NCBI GenBank assembly: GCA_038869515.1
Contig: JAWCQZ010000001.1
Coordinates: 62,001-126,000 of the forward strand
Reading direction: 5' to 3'
DNA: 64,000 nt
Source: JAWCQZ01 sp038869515 [NCBI: Halobacteria archaeon]
GTDB lineage: Archaea > Halobacteriota > Syntropharchaeia > JACQPP01
In this document: positions 49,961 to 59,162 of the stretch, in pieces
Layout: the number at the start of each line of letters is the position of its first letter
Position numbering within the stretch: position 1 is the first letter of the stretch
Translations under genes and position numbers: made by a program
Notes under the pieces: model-generated
The model's database searches: none
What the model was told of the DNA's origin: nothing
The model's input: the letters and a program-made list of their open reading frames with translations, nothing else

Positions 49961-51211
49961 TCATCTCTTCGCCGCCGCGACGGCTTCCTGGTAGACCTCG
50001 AGGGTGGCCTTCGCGGCCCGCTCCCACGTGAAATATTTCAGGACCCTCTGGCGCCCCCGCCCCCCCATCTCGCGCGCCCTCTCCATGTCGTGAAGCAGCG
50101 CCTTGATTCCCCAGGCGATGTCGGAGGGGTTCCGCCCGTCGACGTGGACGCCGGTCTGCTCCTCGCCGCTGGGAACCACCTGGTCTTTGAACCCGCTGAG
50201 CCCCGAGGCCCCCACAACCACCGGCTTCCCCATCGCCATCGCCTCCAGGGAGACGATGCCGAAGGGCTCGTAGAGGCTCGGGAGGACGGCGACGTCGCAG
50301 GCGGCGTAGTGGAGGATGCGCTCCTCCTCGGAGACGAAGCGGAGGCAGGTCTTCACCTGCCTCTCCAGGCCGAGAGTGCGGATGAGGCCCGCGACGGTCT
50401 GGTCCAGCTCCCCCGCCCCGAGGATGACCAGCCGCGCCCCGGGGTGGGCGGAGAGGACCTCCGGGAACCCCTGGACCAGTTGGACCGCCCCCTTGACCGA
50501 GGTGAGGCGGCCCACGAAGAGGACCAGGGTCTCGCCCTTGCCGATTCCGTAGTGGGCCCGGAGCGCCTCGACCTTGCGGGGGTCGGCGGCCGCCGGGTTG
50601 TAGCGGTCGGGCCAGACGCCGTTCCACACGACCCGGATTTTCGACGCGTCCCACCCGTGGCGGACCAGGTCTTCCTCCATGGGGTAGGAGACGGTGACGA
50701 CCCGGTCGGCGCGGCGGCCCGCCGTCTCCTCGATGTTGCGGACCGTCTCGGAGCCCGAGTCCATCGCCCGCCCCCACTCGGTGGAGTGCATGTGGAGGAC
50801 GAGGGGGGCCTTCAGCTCCTTCTGAAGGATCATGCCGCCCATGGCGCTCAGCCAGTCGTGGGCACAGATGACGTCGAACCTCTCGCCCCCCCGGCGGACC
50901 AAGTTCACCGCGGCGGAGGCGCTCAGGAGGTTGTAGACGAAGAGGTCGGAGAAGAACTTCAGTGCCTTCCCCCAGCGCCGGAGGTCCTCGGCCACCACCC
51001 CCGGGAAGACGTCGCTCGCGTCCACCAGGAGGGGCCGGAAGACCCGGACCCCCTCCATGACCTCCTCGGTCTTCAGGTCCCCCGGGTTGATGGTGAAAAT
51101 GGTGACCTCGTGGCCCTGCCGGACCATCTCGGGGGCGATGTTCTGGGCGAAGGTGCCGAGGCCGCCGACGATGCGCGGGGGGTACTCCCAGACGAGGAAG
51201 GCGATTTTCAT
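49961..51211 (-). CDS. Family 4 glycosyltransferase, glycogen synthase-like
   Basis: The 416-residue GT-B enzyme starts KIAFLVWEYPPRIVGGLGTF, the glycine-rich loop of starch/glycogen synthase-like GT4 enzymes. It has FDVICAHDWLSAMGG, HMHSTEWGRAMDSG, VLFVGRLTSVKGA, and the C-terminal donor motif PSLYEPFGIVSLEAMAMGKP (E-x7-E). The full two-domain structure is present. It may transfer glucose or mannose onto a growing glycan or a compatible solute. A TTTAAT box lies near -28. It precedes the GalT-like gene by 75 bp. Confidence 0.92.
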   Translation of the reverse strand: MKIAFLVWEYPPRIVGGLGTFAQNIAPEMVRQGHEVTIFTINPGDLKTEEVMEGVRVFRPLLVDASDVFPGVVAEDLRRWGKALKFFSDLFVYNLLSASAAVNLVRRGGERFDVICAHDWLSAMGGMILQKELKAPLVLHMHSTEWGRAMDSGSETVRNIEETAGRRADRVVTVSYPMEEDLVRHGWDASKIRVVWNGVWPDRYNPAAADPRKVEALRAHYGIGKGETLVLFVGRLTSVKGAVQLVQGFPEVLSAHPGARLVILGAGELDQTVAGLIRTLGLERQVKTCLRFVSEEERILHYAACDVAVLPSLYEPFGIVSLEAMAMGKPVVVGASGLSGFKDQVVPSGEEQTGVHVDGRNPSDIAWGIKALLHDMERAREMGGRGRQRVLKYFTWERAAKATLEVYQEAVAAAKR

Positions 51212-51277
51212 GGAGGTGGGGAGGCGCGCCGCGCCGCTTTAATCTTGCCGTATGACATTTTCAGGGAGGGGGGAGAG

Positions 51278-52537
51278 TCAGAACACCATGAACTTCCGCT
51301 CGAGGAACCCCTTCCAGAGGGTGCCCATCTCGTCGAGGACCCCCGCCGCGATCTCCTCGGCGTTCTTCTGCGTCGCCTTGGAGCCGCCGTGGATCTCGAC
51401 ATCGACCACCGTCGGCTCGTGGATGGGCGCGCCGATGCGGGAGACCATGTTCACGTGGACCTGCTTCAGCGCGGGCTCTCGCTCGACGAGCCGCTCCGCC
51501 ACCAGGCGCGCCGCGATGTTGTAGATTTTTCCCACGTGGGTGATGGGGTTCTTGCCCGCCGAGGCCTCGAGCGTCATCGGCCGGTAGGGAGTGATGACGC
51601 CGTTGGCCCGGTTGCCCCGCCCCACCTGCCCGTCATCGCCGTGCTCCGCGCTGGTCCCCGTGACGGTGAGGTAGAAGGAGCCCCTCTCGGGCCTGTCGGC
51701 GGTGTTCATGCTCACCGCGACCTCCCGGCTCGTGAGCTTGCCCGCGCGCTTCGCCACCGCCGACTCGACCGCGGCCTTCATCGAGAGGTAGGCCTCCTTG
51801 CTCTTCACCTGCGAGGCGACGATGGCGCAGGCGATGGTGAGGCCGATGGTGTCGCCCCGCCGCACCCCCATCACCTTGATGTCTTCGCCGAGGGCGGGGT
51901 GCTTCCGCTTCATCTCCGGGCCGTTGAGGAACTGCTCGGTGTCGAGGACGATGCGCTCGGTGTCGCTGAAGGGGGCGAAGCCGACGCCGAACGAGGTGTC
52001 GTTCGCCATCGGCACCTGGGAGTCCTCATCGAAGACGTGGACCAGGTCCACGCTCCCGGGGCGGATGCGGGAGTCGACCACGAGGTGGCGCGTCGGGTCG
52101 AGGAAGCGCATCGCCCCCCTCACCCACTTCCGGGTCTCCTCGACCGCCATCGTCCCCGCGGGGACCTTCACCGCCCTCTTCTTGTACTCGACCGCGAGCG
52201 CGGCCCGCCCCACGAGGAGAAGGTAGATGGGCTCCAGCACCTCGCCCCCGCCGAAGGTCGCCTGGCTCTGCCCCCCGACCAGCACGCACTTGTCCACATT
52301 GTGGTGGAGGACCCGGCCGAACTCCTTCAAGTAGAACTTGCTCAGGGCGATGCTCAGTTCCTCCGAGGCGCGGTCGCAGAGGGAGTCGGGGTGGCCCCTC
52401 CCCTTCCGCTCCACCATCTCCACCGGGACCTCCTCTACCCGGGCCCCCCGGCCGGGGCGGACGACGATGGGGGTTGAACCGCCCCGGACTCTCGCGTTCC
52501 TGGACCAAACGGGGTTGAGTTCCGGGCGGTTTGTCAT
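51278..52537 (-). CDS. mat: Methionine adenosyltransferase (archaeal type)
   Basis: The 419-residue enzyme makes S-adenosylmethionine from methionine and ATP. Archaeal MAT hallmarks are VERKGRGHPDSLCDRASEEL, HHNVDKCVLVGGQSQ, EHGDDGQVGRGNRANGVITP and HVGKIYNIAA. The ATG at 52537 adds about 20 residues to the usual start but has a TATA-like TTATGT box centred 27 bp upstream. It is a single gene divergent from the UbiA gene across 250 bp. Confidence 0.96.
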   Translation of the reverse strand: MTNRPELNPVWSRNARVRGGSTPIVVRPGRGARVEEVPVEMVERKGRGHPDSLCDRASEELSIALSKFYLKEFGRVLHHNVDKCVLVGGQSQATFGGGEVLEPIYLLLVGRAALAVEYKKRAVKVPAGTMAVEETRKWVRGAMRFLDPTRHLVVDSRIRPGSVDLVHVFDEDSQVPMANDTSFGVGFAPFSDTERIVLDTEQFLNGPEMKRKHPALGEDIKVMGVRRGDTIGLTIACAIVASQVKSKEAYLSMKAAVESAVAKRAGKLTSREVAVSMNTADRPERGSFYLTVTGTSAEHGDDGQVGRGNRANGVITPYRPMTLEASAGKNPITHVGKIYNIAARLVAERLVEREPALKQVHVNMVSRIGAPIHEPTVVDVEIHGGSKATQKNAEEIAAGVLDEMGTLWKGFLERKFMVF

Positions 52538-52560
52538 GGGACGCCGATGGGGGCGGCAGG

Positions 52561-52568
52561 ACATAAGG
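52561..52568 (-). promoter_or_regulatory. TATA-like box of the MAT gene
   Basis: CCTTATGT on the minus strand is centred 27 bp before ATG 52537. Confidence 0.5.
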
Positions 52569-52791
52569 CCAACGGTGGCGGGTCTGGAGGAGGGGAGCGC
52601 GCTCCTCTCCCTCGCGCCCTCCTCGGCGTCGGCGGGGGGGCGGAGCGGGTCCGGGGGCGGTCGGACCACCCCACCACCACCCTCCGCGCGGGAGCCTGCA
52701 AGAAGGAGTTTCAACGCCGCCCTTATTCCGTCGTTTGAAGAATCGGGAGCCGCCTGCAATGGTTCATAAAGCACCCCCACCACCCCCCTCC

Positions 52792-53688
52792 ATGGCCTCC
52801 CAGCCGGTGCACGGCGGGCATCCCCTCCTGGCGGCCCCCCTCCACCCCTCGGTCGCGGCCGAGGGCCTCCCCAGCAAGGCGCGCGCCTCCCTCGAACTCT
52901 TCCGCGTCTGGAACGGGGCGGTGGCGGCCCTCGGCGCCCTCCTGGGGGCCTCCCTCGCCGCCGGCGGAATCGAGGTGACGCTCCCTGTCGCTCTCGCCGC
53001 CCTCGGCGCCCTCCTGGTGAACGGCGGGGGGAACGGGCTGAACGACTACTTCGACCTCGCCGTGGACCGGGTGAACCGGCCCGACCGCCCCATCCCCTCG
53101 GGGCGGCTGACGCAGCGGGGGGCCCTCCGGCTCTCCCTCGGGGCCTCCGCGGCCGGCGTCGCCCTCGCCTTCGCGGCGGCCCCCGCTGCCGGCGCTGTGG
53201 CGGCGATGAACGGCGGCCTCCTCGCCCTCTACGCCCGCCATTCGAAGCGGATGCTGGTCACAGGCAATCTCCTGGTCAGCGCCCTCGTCGCCTCGGTCTT
53301 CCCCTACGGGGCCCTCGTGACCACCGGAAACATCGCCTCGGTCCTCCCCATCACCCTCTGCGCCTTCCTCTCCGGCCTCTCCCTCGAGGTGGTGAAGGAC
53401 ATCGAGGATGTGCGGGGGGACGCGGCGAACGGCGCCCGGACCCTTCCCCTCTACGCCGGGACCGGCGCTAGCCGGATCATCGCCGTGGGCTCCATGGCGG
53501 CGGCGGTCGCCCTGAGCCCCGGCCCCTTCCTCGCGGGGGGGTTGAGCCCCCTCTACTGGGCCTTCGTCGGGCCCGCCGACGCGCTCTTCATCGCCGCCGT
53601 CCTTGTCCGCCCCTCCCTGGGCCGGAAGGCAATCTCCCTCGGCATGGGCCTCGTCCTGGCGGGGCTCGCCGCAGGGCTCCTGTTCTGA
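52792..53688 (+). CDS. UbiA prenyltransferase, digeranylgeranylglyceryl-phosphate synthase-like
   Basis: The protein has about eight membrane helices and the two Asp-rich UbiA motifs, GNGLNDYFDLAVDRVNRPDRP and LEVVKDIEDVRGD. The pattern and length fit the archaeal enzyme that adds the second geranylgeranyl group to geranylgeranylglyceryl phosphate, building the archaeol core. ATG 52792 is preferred because TCATAAA lies 25 bp upstream; ATG 52759 would give 11 more residues of Pro/His-rich sequence. It works upstream of the CDP-archaeol enzymes (40540 and 60517). Confidence 0.88.
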   Translation: MASQPVHGGHPLLAAPLHPSVAAEGLPSKARASLELFRVWNGAVAALGALLGASLAAGGIEVTLPVALAALGALLVNGGGNGLNDYFDLAVDRVNRPDRPIPSGRLTQRGALRLSLGASAAGVALAFAAAPAAGAVAAMNGGLLALYARHSKRMLVTGNLLVSALVASVFPYGALVTTGNIASVLPITLCAFLSGLSLEVVKDIEDVRGDAANGARTLPLYAGTGASRIIAVGSMAAAVALSPGPFLAGGLSPLYWAFVGPADALFIAAVLVRPSLGRKAISLGMGLVLAGLAAGLLF

Positions 53689-53764
53689 CTCTCTCCGGCG
53701 AGTCACGACCGGTCACCCCCCGGGGCTCTCGCCCCGCGCGACGGGGTCCCCGGGGGTCGGCCCT

Positions 53765-53818
53765 CGCGGAACCCGCCCGGAGCGAGCGCGAAGCGCGAGC
53801 GGAGGGCAGGGTTCCGCG
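53765..53818. repeat. Long hairpin with GAGCG-rich loop
   Basis: CGCGGAACCC (53765-53774) pairs with GGGTTCCGCG (53809-53818), and GCCC pairs with GGGC across a one-base bulge. The loop GGAGCGAGCGCG...CGCGAGCGGA echoes the GAGCG/GCGAGC loops of element R. It is in the gap upstream of the MGMT gene. Confidence 0.6.
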
Positions 53819-53885
53819 CCATAATTTCCTTACACAAGAACATCGGGACCCCTCCCTTTTTTCAGGCGGAGGTTCCATCTGCCCG

Positions 53886-54380
53886 ATGGCCCGGCGGCTC
53901 CTCGTCCCCCTCCCCGCCCTCGGCTGCGCCGCCGAGGCGGAGGTGGAAGGGCGGCGCGTCCTGCGGATCCGCCTGAAGCGCGGCCGCCGGGCCTCCGCCC
54001 CGCGGAACCCCGAGGCGCGCGCCCTCTTCCGCGCCCTCGAAAGGTGGGTGGAGAGCGGTCGCGCCGGCTCCTGGCGCGCCGCTCCGCGGCTGACCCCCTT
54101 CCAGCGGAAGGTCCTGGGCCACGTCGCCCGCATCCCGCGGGGGGAGACCCGCACCTACGGGGAGGTCGCGCGGGCCCTCGGGACGGGCCCCCGGGCGGTG
54201 GGCCGGGCGTTGGGGGCAAATCCCGTCCCCCTGCTCATTCCCTGCCACCGCGTCGTCGCGGCCGGCGGAATCGGCGGGTTCTCGGGCCCCGGAGTCGGGA
54301 CGAAGCGGAGACTCCTCGCGTTGGAGGCTCCATCCCGCCCTTCCAGCCTCCGCCCGCGCCGGCGGCCCCGCTCTCGTTGA
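53886..54380 (+). CDS. ogt: Methylated-DNA--protein-cysteine methyltransferase
   Basis: The 164-residue suicide repair protein transfers alkyl groups from O6-alkylguanine to a Cys. The active site is Cys120 in IPCHRVVA, preceded by the helix-turn-helix region FQRKVLGHVARIPRGETRTYGEVARALG and followed by GGFSGPGVGTKRRLLALE. A short basic tail (about 20 residues) is Arg/Ser/Pro-rich. It has no N-terminal extra domain and stands just upstream of the ThrRS gene on the same strand. Confidence 0.94.
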   Translation: MARRLLVPLPALGCAAEAEVEGRRVLRIRLKRGRRASAPRNPEARALFRALERWVESGRAGSWRAAPRLTPFQRKVLGHVARIPRGETRTYGEVARALGTGPRAVGRALGANPVPLLIPCHRVVAAGGIGGFSGPGVGTKRRLLALEAPSRPSSLRPRRRPRSR

Positions 54381-54524
54381 GCGCATCCCCTCTGCCGCGC
54401 CTTCGGTGCGGCCCCGCACCTCCTGCGGATGCGCCCCGCGGGTCTGCTGGCGCAGCCCCCGCGCGCCCTCCGTCGGAGCGCGCCCGCCGAGAAACCCTTT
54501 AGCCTCCCGGCCCACGTTTCGGCC

Positions 54525-56426
54525 ATGCAGTTGCTCCTGGTCCACGCCGACTTCTTGGAGTTTGAGTCGCAGCAGAAGACCAAGGTCGCGGAGGCGACCG
54601 AGAACCGGAACGGGAGGTTCGAGGAGGTCCTGGTCGCGTTCACCGCCGTCGAGAAGGCGGATGAAGCCGACGAGTCCTGCGTGGTCGGCGAGGGGGCCCG
54701 GGCCATTCGGGAGGTCGCGAGCCAAGTCAAGGCGCCGCGCGTCCTCCTCTACCCCTACGCCCACCTGAGCCCCTCCCTCGCCTCGCCCGGGGTGGCGGTC
54801 CGCATCCTCCGCAGCTTGGAGGCGGAGCTCGCGAAGTCGGGCGAGGTCCACCGCGCCCCCTTCGGCTGGTACAAGCGCTTCACGCTCGCCTGCAAGGGGC
54901 ACCCGCTGAGCGAGCTCTCACGGACCATCCGCCCCGGGGAGGGGGGGAAGGGCCCGAAAGGAGCGAAGGGAGACTCCCCTCGGGCGGCCGCGGTTCCCCC
55001 GGAGTCGTTGGCCCTGGCCGCGGAGAAGAGGGCGAAATCCTCTTTCCTCATCCTCGCCCCCGGCGGCCGCCGCTCCGAGGTGGGAAGGTTCGACTTCCAG
55101 GCGCGCCCCCGCCTCGGGGAGCTCGCCCGATATGAGATGGCGAAGGTCCGCGCGGCCGAGCAGGAGCCCCCCCACGTGGAGTTGATGCAGCGTCTCGAGT
55201 GGGTGGACCACGAGGCGGGGAGCGACCCGGGGAACCTGCGCTTCTACCCCAAGGGGCGGCTGGTGAAGGCGCTGCTGGAGTCCTACGTCTCCCAGCGCGT
55301 CGCGGAGTATGGCGCCCTGGAGGTGGAGACCCCCATCATGTATGACCTCCACCACCCGACCCTCCGCTCCTACCTCGACCGCTTCCCGGCCCGCCAGTAC
55401 GCGGTCTCCTCGGAGAGCAAGGAGCTCTTCCTCCGCTTCGCGGCCTGCTTCGGCCAGTTCCTCATGGGGCACGACATGGTGCTCTCCTACCGCCACATGC
55501 CGGTGAAACTCTTCGAACTCACCCGCTACTCCTTCCGGCGCGAGCAGTCCGGGGAGTTGACCGGCCTCCGGCGGCTCCGCGCCTTCACGATGCCCGACAT
55601 GCACACCCTCTGCGCCGACATGGAGCAGGCACTCCAGGAGTTCAAGTCGCAAATCCTCCTCTGCCGCGACGTCCTGCGGGGCGCCGGCGTCGAGCCCGCC
55701 GACACCGAAATCGCCATCCGCTTCACCCGCGACTTCTACGCGAAAAATTCCGGCTACCTCGACTCGCTGCTGAAGGAGCTGGGCCAGCCCGCATTCGCCG
55801 AGGAGTGGGAGGAGCGCTTCTTCTACTTCGTCTGCAAAGCGGAGTTCAACTTCGTGGACAACTCGGGGAAGGCGAGCGCCCTCGCGACGGTGCAGATCGA
55901 CGTGGAGAACGCCGAACGATACGGGATCAAGTTCATCGGCGAGGACGGGAAGGAGCGGCTGCCGGTCATCCTCCACGCCTCGCCGACCGGGGCGGTGGAG
56001 CGCATCCTCTACGCGCTGCTGGAGAAGGCCCACCGCGTGGCGAGGGGGGGCGGGGTGCCGAACATCCCGGTCTGGCTCGCCCCCACCCAGGTGCGCTTGG
56101 CGCCGGTGAGCGCCGATTTCGTCGGCCCGGCGGAGAAGGTGGCCAGGGCCCTCGCGGGCCTCCGCGTGGACCTCGACGACCGGGACGAGTCTGTGGGACG
56201 GAAGGTCCGGGACGCCGGGATGGATTGGGTCCCCTACGTGGCGGTGATTGGCGAGAAAGAGGCCAAGTCCGGCAAACTCGCCGTCACCGTGCGGAGCGGG
56301 CCGAAGGGGCCCGTCGAGATGACGGCGGCGGAGTTGCGGGAGCGGATTTTAAAGGAGACGGCGGGGTTGCCGACGAGGCCGCTGCCGCTGCCGCAGAAGT
56401 TGAGCCAGAGGCCGAAGTTCAGGTAA
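54525..56426 (+). CDS. thrS: Threonyl-tRNA synthetase (archaeal type)
   Basis: The 633-residue class II synthetase has the archaeal N-terminal editing domain (about 1-145, MQLLLVHADFLEFESQ; related to D-aminoacyl-tRNA deacylases), not the bacterial TGS/editing pair. The core has motif 2 RYSFRREQSGELTGL with RRLRAFTMPDMH, motif 3 GAVERILYALLE, and Cys/His zinc ligands around AACFGQFLMGHD and ILHASPTG. The C-terminal anticodon-binding domain (about 500-610) is complete. A CCCTTTAGCC box at about -27 suggests a leaderless mRNA. Confidence 0.97.
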   Translation: MQLLLVHADFLEFESQQKTKVAEATENRNGRFEEVLVAFTAVEKADEADESCVVGEGARAIREVASQVKAPRVLLYPYAHLSPSLASPGVAVRILRSLEAELAKSGEVHRAPFGWYKRFTLACKGHPLSELSRTIRPGEGGKGPKGAKGDSPRAAAVPPESLALAAEKRAKSSFLILAPGGRRSEVGRFDFQARPRLGELARYEMAKVRAAEQEPPHVELMQRLEWVDHEAGSDPGNLRFYPKGRLVKALLESYVSQRVAEYGALEVETPIMYDLHHPTLRSYLDRFPARQYAVSSESKELFLRFAACFGQFLMGHDMVLSYRHMPVKLFELTRYSFRREQSGELTGLRRLRAFTMPDMHTLCADMEQALQEFKSQILLCRDVLRGAGVEPADTEIAIRFTRDFYAKNSGYLDSLLKELGQPAFAEEWEERFFYFVCKAEFNFVDNSGKASALATVQIDVENAERYGIKFIGEDGKERLPVILHASPTGAVERILYALLEKAHRVARGGGVPNIPVWLAPTQVRLAPVSADFVGPAEKVARALAGLRVDLDDRDESVGRKVRDAGMDWVPYVAVIGEKEAKSGKLAVTVRSGPKGPVEMTAAELRERILKETAGLPTRPLPLPQKLSQRPKFR

Positions 56427-56577
56427 CCGTCGCCGGGAGGGAGGAGGGGGCAGACCCCCCCGTCCAAAGGCCCGCCCCCCCTCCCTCCACCCCCGTACTC
56501 CGACCATTCCACTCCGGCGAGGACCGAGCGCGGACCCCTTCGGGAAGGTTGATTCGACCTGTGGAGCATCACCGGCA

Positions 56578-57912
56578 ATGGTCCTGCCTCCCCAACTCCG
56601 CACCCGCCTCCTCTCCCGCCTCCGCCCCACCCCCGCCGAGGAGTCGGCCCTCCGGTCGGCCGTGGAGACCCTCTTCGCCCGCGCCCGAGGGGCGGCGCGC
56701 TCGCTCGGGCTGCAGGTCGAGCCCCTCCACGTCGGCTCCTCCGCCCGGTCCACCTGGCGCCGCGGCGAGCGCGACATCGACATCTTCCTCCTCTTCCCCC
56801 CCGGGACCCCGCGCGAGGACCTCGAACAGCGGGGCCTCGCCCTCGCCCGGAAGGTCTGCCCGAAGGGGCGGGTGAAGTATGCCGAGCACCCCTACCTCCG
56901 TGGCCAATGGGAGGGGTTCGGGGTGGACCTCGTCCCCGCCTACAAACTGGAGAGCGCGGCGGAGAGGAAAACGGCCGTGGACCGGACCCCCTTCCACCAC
57001 GACCACGTGAAGCGGAGGGTGGCGGGCCGGGAGGAGGAGGTTCTGCTCCTGAAGCAGCACCTCGCGGGCGCGGGGGTCTACGGGGCGGAGGCGAAGACCC
57101 GGGGCTTCTCGGGCTACCTCTGCGAACTGCTCATCCTCCACTTCGGCTCCTTCGAGAAGTGTGTCGAGGCGATGGCGAAGTGGCGCCCGCCGGTCCACCT
57201 TGACTCGGAGGGAGAGGGGACTTTTGCGGGCGAAGACCCACTCGTTTTCATCGACCCGGTCGACCCGGGGCGGAACGTGGCGGCCGCCCTTTCCCGGGAG
57301 TCCCTGGCGCGGGCGGTGGAGCATGCGCGGGCGCTGCTCCGGAAGCCGTCGTTGGCGCTCTTCTTCCCGGAGCCCCCGGCCCCCCTGAAGCCCGGGGAGT
57401 TGGGCCGCCGCCTCCGTGCGCGGGGGACGGAGATGACGGCCTTGGTGCTGCCCGCGCCCGACCGTCTGGTGGACGACACGGTCTACCCCCAGTTGAGGAG
57501 GGCGGAGGAGTCGCTCACGGCGCTCCTCAAGAAAAACGAGTTCCACATCTTCCGGAGCGGCGTCCACAGAATCGGAGGGCGCGGATTCGTCCTCTTCGAG
57601 CTCCCCGCGGCCCCCCTGCCGCGGCTGCGGCTCCACGAGGGGCCGCCCCTGTTTTTCGAGGGGGACAGCCGGAGGTTCCTCAAGGCGCACGGGGGGAGGC
57701 CGAGGTTCATGCGGGGCGACCGGTGGGTGGTGGAGTTGGAGCGGAAGCACCGCACGGTCCCAACTTTCCTGGAGGCGGAGGCGAAGAGGGCGGGGCTGGG
57801 GAGGGATTTGGCGAAGGGGCGGTTTGAGGTGTGGGATTCCCGGAAAATCGAGAGGAGCAAGGAACTCAGGGAGTTTCTCGGAGGATATTTTGCGGGGAGA
57901 GAACCAGTCTGA
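56578..57912 (+). CDS. cca: CCA-adding tRNA nucleotidyltransferase (class I)
   Basis: The 444-residue archaeal enzyme adds CCA to tRNA 3' ends without a template. The nucleotidyltransferase head has HVGSSARSTW with Asp66 and Asp68 in RDIDIF and Asp117 in GVDLVPAY as the metal ligands. The following tail region, with GYLCELLILHFGSF and later FELPAAPLP, matches the class I structure. It is required because tRNA-Gly at 1110 lacks an encoded CCA. It lies just downstream of the ThrRS gene. Confidence 0.96.
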   Translation: MVLPPQLRTRLLSRLRPTPAEESALRSAVETLFARARGAARSLGLQVEPLHVGSSARSTWRRGERDIDIFLLFPPGTPREDLEQRGLALARKVCPKGRVKYAEHPYLRGQWEGFGVDLVPAYKLESAAERKTAVDRTPFHHDHVKRRVAGREEEVLLLKQHLAGAGVYGAEAKTRGFSGYLCELLILHFGSFEKCVEAMAKWRPPVHLDSEGEGTFAGEDPLVFIDPVDPGRNVAAALSRESLARAVEHARALLRKPSLALFFPEPPAPLKPGELGRRLRARGTEMTALVLPAPDRLVDDTVYPQLRRAEESLTALLKKNEFHIFRSGVHRIGGRGFVLFELPAAPLPRLRLHEGPPLFFEGDSRRFLKAHGGRPRFMRGDRWVVELERKHRTVPTFLEAEAKRAGLGRDLAKGRFEVWDSRKIERSKELREFLGGYFAGREPV

Positions 57913-57914
57913 GA

Positions 57915-59162
57915 CTATCCCGGAAACTCCGTCAGCCGCTTCTGCTTCCGCAACTCCTCCGCCAGCATCGGCAGGAAGGACCCCACGTCGGTCACGACCC
58001 CCACGGCCTGGGCGGTCCCCCGGTCCATCAGTTTCGTCACCACGCTCGGGTTGATGTCGACGCAGACGGTCTTCACGTTGCTGGTGAGTTTGTTCCCGAC
58101 CGCGATGGAGTGGAGCATCGTCGAGACCATGAGGACCAGTTCCACATCCCGCAGGGCGGTGCGCATCCTCTCCTGCGCCTCGATGACGTCGGTGATGACC
58201 TCCGGCAGCGGCCCGTCGTCCCGGATGGAGCCGGCGAGGATGAAGGGCGTCTTCGACTTGACGCACTCGTAGAGGATGCCCGACTTCAGCACCCCCGACT
58301 TCACCGCGCCCTCGATGGAGCCGCACCGCAGGATCTCCGAGATGGCGTAGATGTGGTTCTTGTGGCCCCCGGGGGTGGGCTCCGCCTTCTTGACGTCCAT
58401 CCCGAGGCTGGTCCCGAAGAGGGCGTGCTCGATGTCGTGGACCGCGAGGGCGTTCCCCGCCAGCAGCAGGTCCACCGCCCCGAGCCGGATCATCTCCGCC
58501 AGCGCCGGGGCGGCCCCCGTGTGGACCACGGCGGGCCCGGCGACCACGGCGATTTTCGCCCCCTCCCTCCGGGTCTCCGCGATCTCCTCCGCGATCTGCT
58601 TGATGAGGTTGCGGGAAGGGCGCTCCGAGGAGACGGTTTTCCCCATGAACTCGAAGAGCGAGCGGCCCCGCGGGCGCTCCGGCGGGACGACGCGGACTCC
58701 CTTCTCGCCGACCAGCACCCTCTCCCCTTTCTTCAGCCGCGCGATGGGCTTGGCCGACGCCTTGCCGTCCTCCACCACCACGAGGCAATCCATGCCCATC
58801 GACTCCACCGGGAGCCACTTCCCCTTCCAGTGGATGAAGGTCGGGTGGTGGGTCGTCGAGTAGAATCCGCGCGGCGCGACCTTGTCGTCGGGCGCCGCCT
58901 CCACCTGCGCCTGCTCCGCCTCCGGCACCCGCGCGCCGAGCCGATGGACCTCGGTGAGGATCTGGTCGAGGTGGGCGTCGTTCCGCCCCCGGATGAGGAT
59001 GCGGGCGTAGGAGGGCTGCTCCTTCTTCTTGCCGATTTCGAAGCGGGTGACCTCGAACTCCCCCTCCATGTCCATGACCCGGTCGAAGATCTGGCTGAGG
59101 ATGTTGGAGTCGATGATGTGCCCTTCCACCTCGACCTCCCGGACCGCCTGCTTCTTCCCCAT
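57915..59162 (-). CDS. TIGR00300-family protein, ornithine cyclodeaminase-like
   Basis: The 415-residue protein has an N-terminal ~120-residue domain (REVEVEGHIIDSNILSQIFDRVMD) and a nucleotide-binding C-terminal domain (VVAGPAVVHTGAAPALAEMIRLGAVDLLLAGNALAVHD). It matches the LOR/SDH-related TIGR00300 family; a methanogen member has been reported as an ornithine cyclodeaminase making proline. The gene starts at the argB stop (TGATG overlap), supporting a role in arginine/ornithine/proline metabolism. The NAD-site HTGAAPA is visible. Confidence 0.85.
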   Translation of the reverse strand: MGKKQAVREVEVEGHIIDSNILSQIFDRVMDMEGEFEVTRFEIGKKKEQPSYARILIRGRNDAHLDQILTEVHRLGARVPEAEQAQVEAAPDDKVAPRGFYSTTHHPTFIHWKGKWLPVESMGMDCLVVVEDGKASAKPIARLKKGERVLVGEKGVRVVPPERPRGRSLFEFMGKTVSSERPSRNLIKQIAEEIAETRREGAKIAVVAGPAVVHTGAAPALAEMIRLGAVDLLLAGNALAVHDIEHALFGTSLGMDVKKAEPTPGGHKNHIYAISEILRCGSIEGAVKSGVLKSGILYECVKSKTPFILAGSIRDDGPLPEVITDVIEAQERMRTALRDVELVLMVSTMLHSIAVGNKLTSNVKTVCVDINPSVVTKLMDRGTAQAVGVVTDVGSFLPMLAEELRKQKRLTEFPG

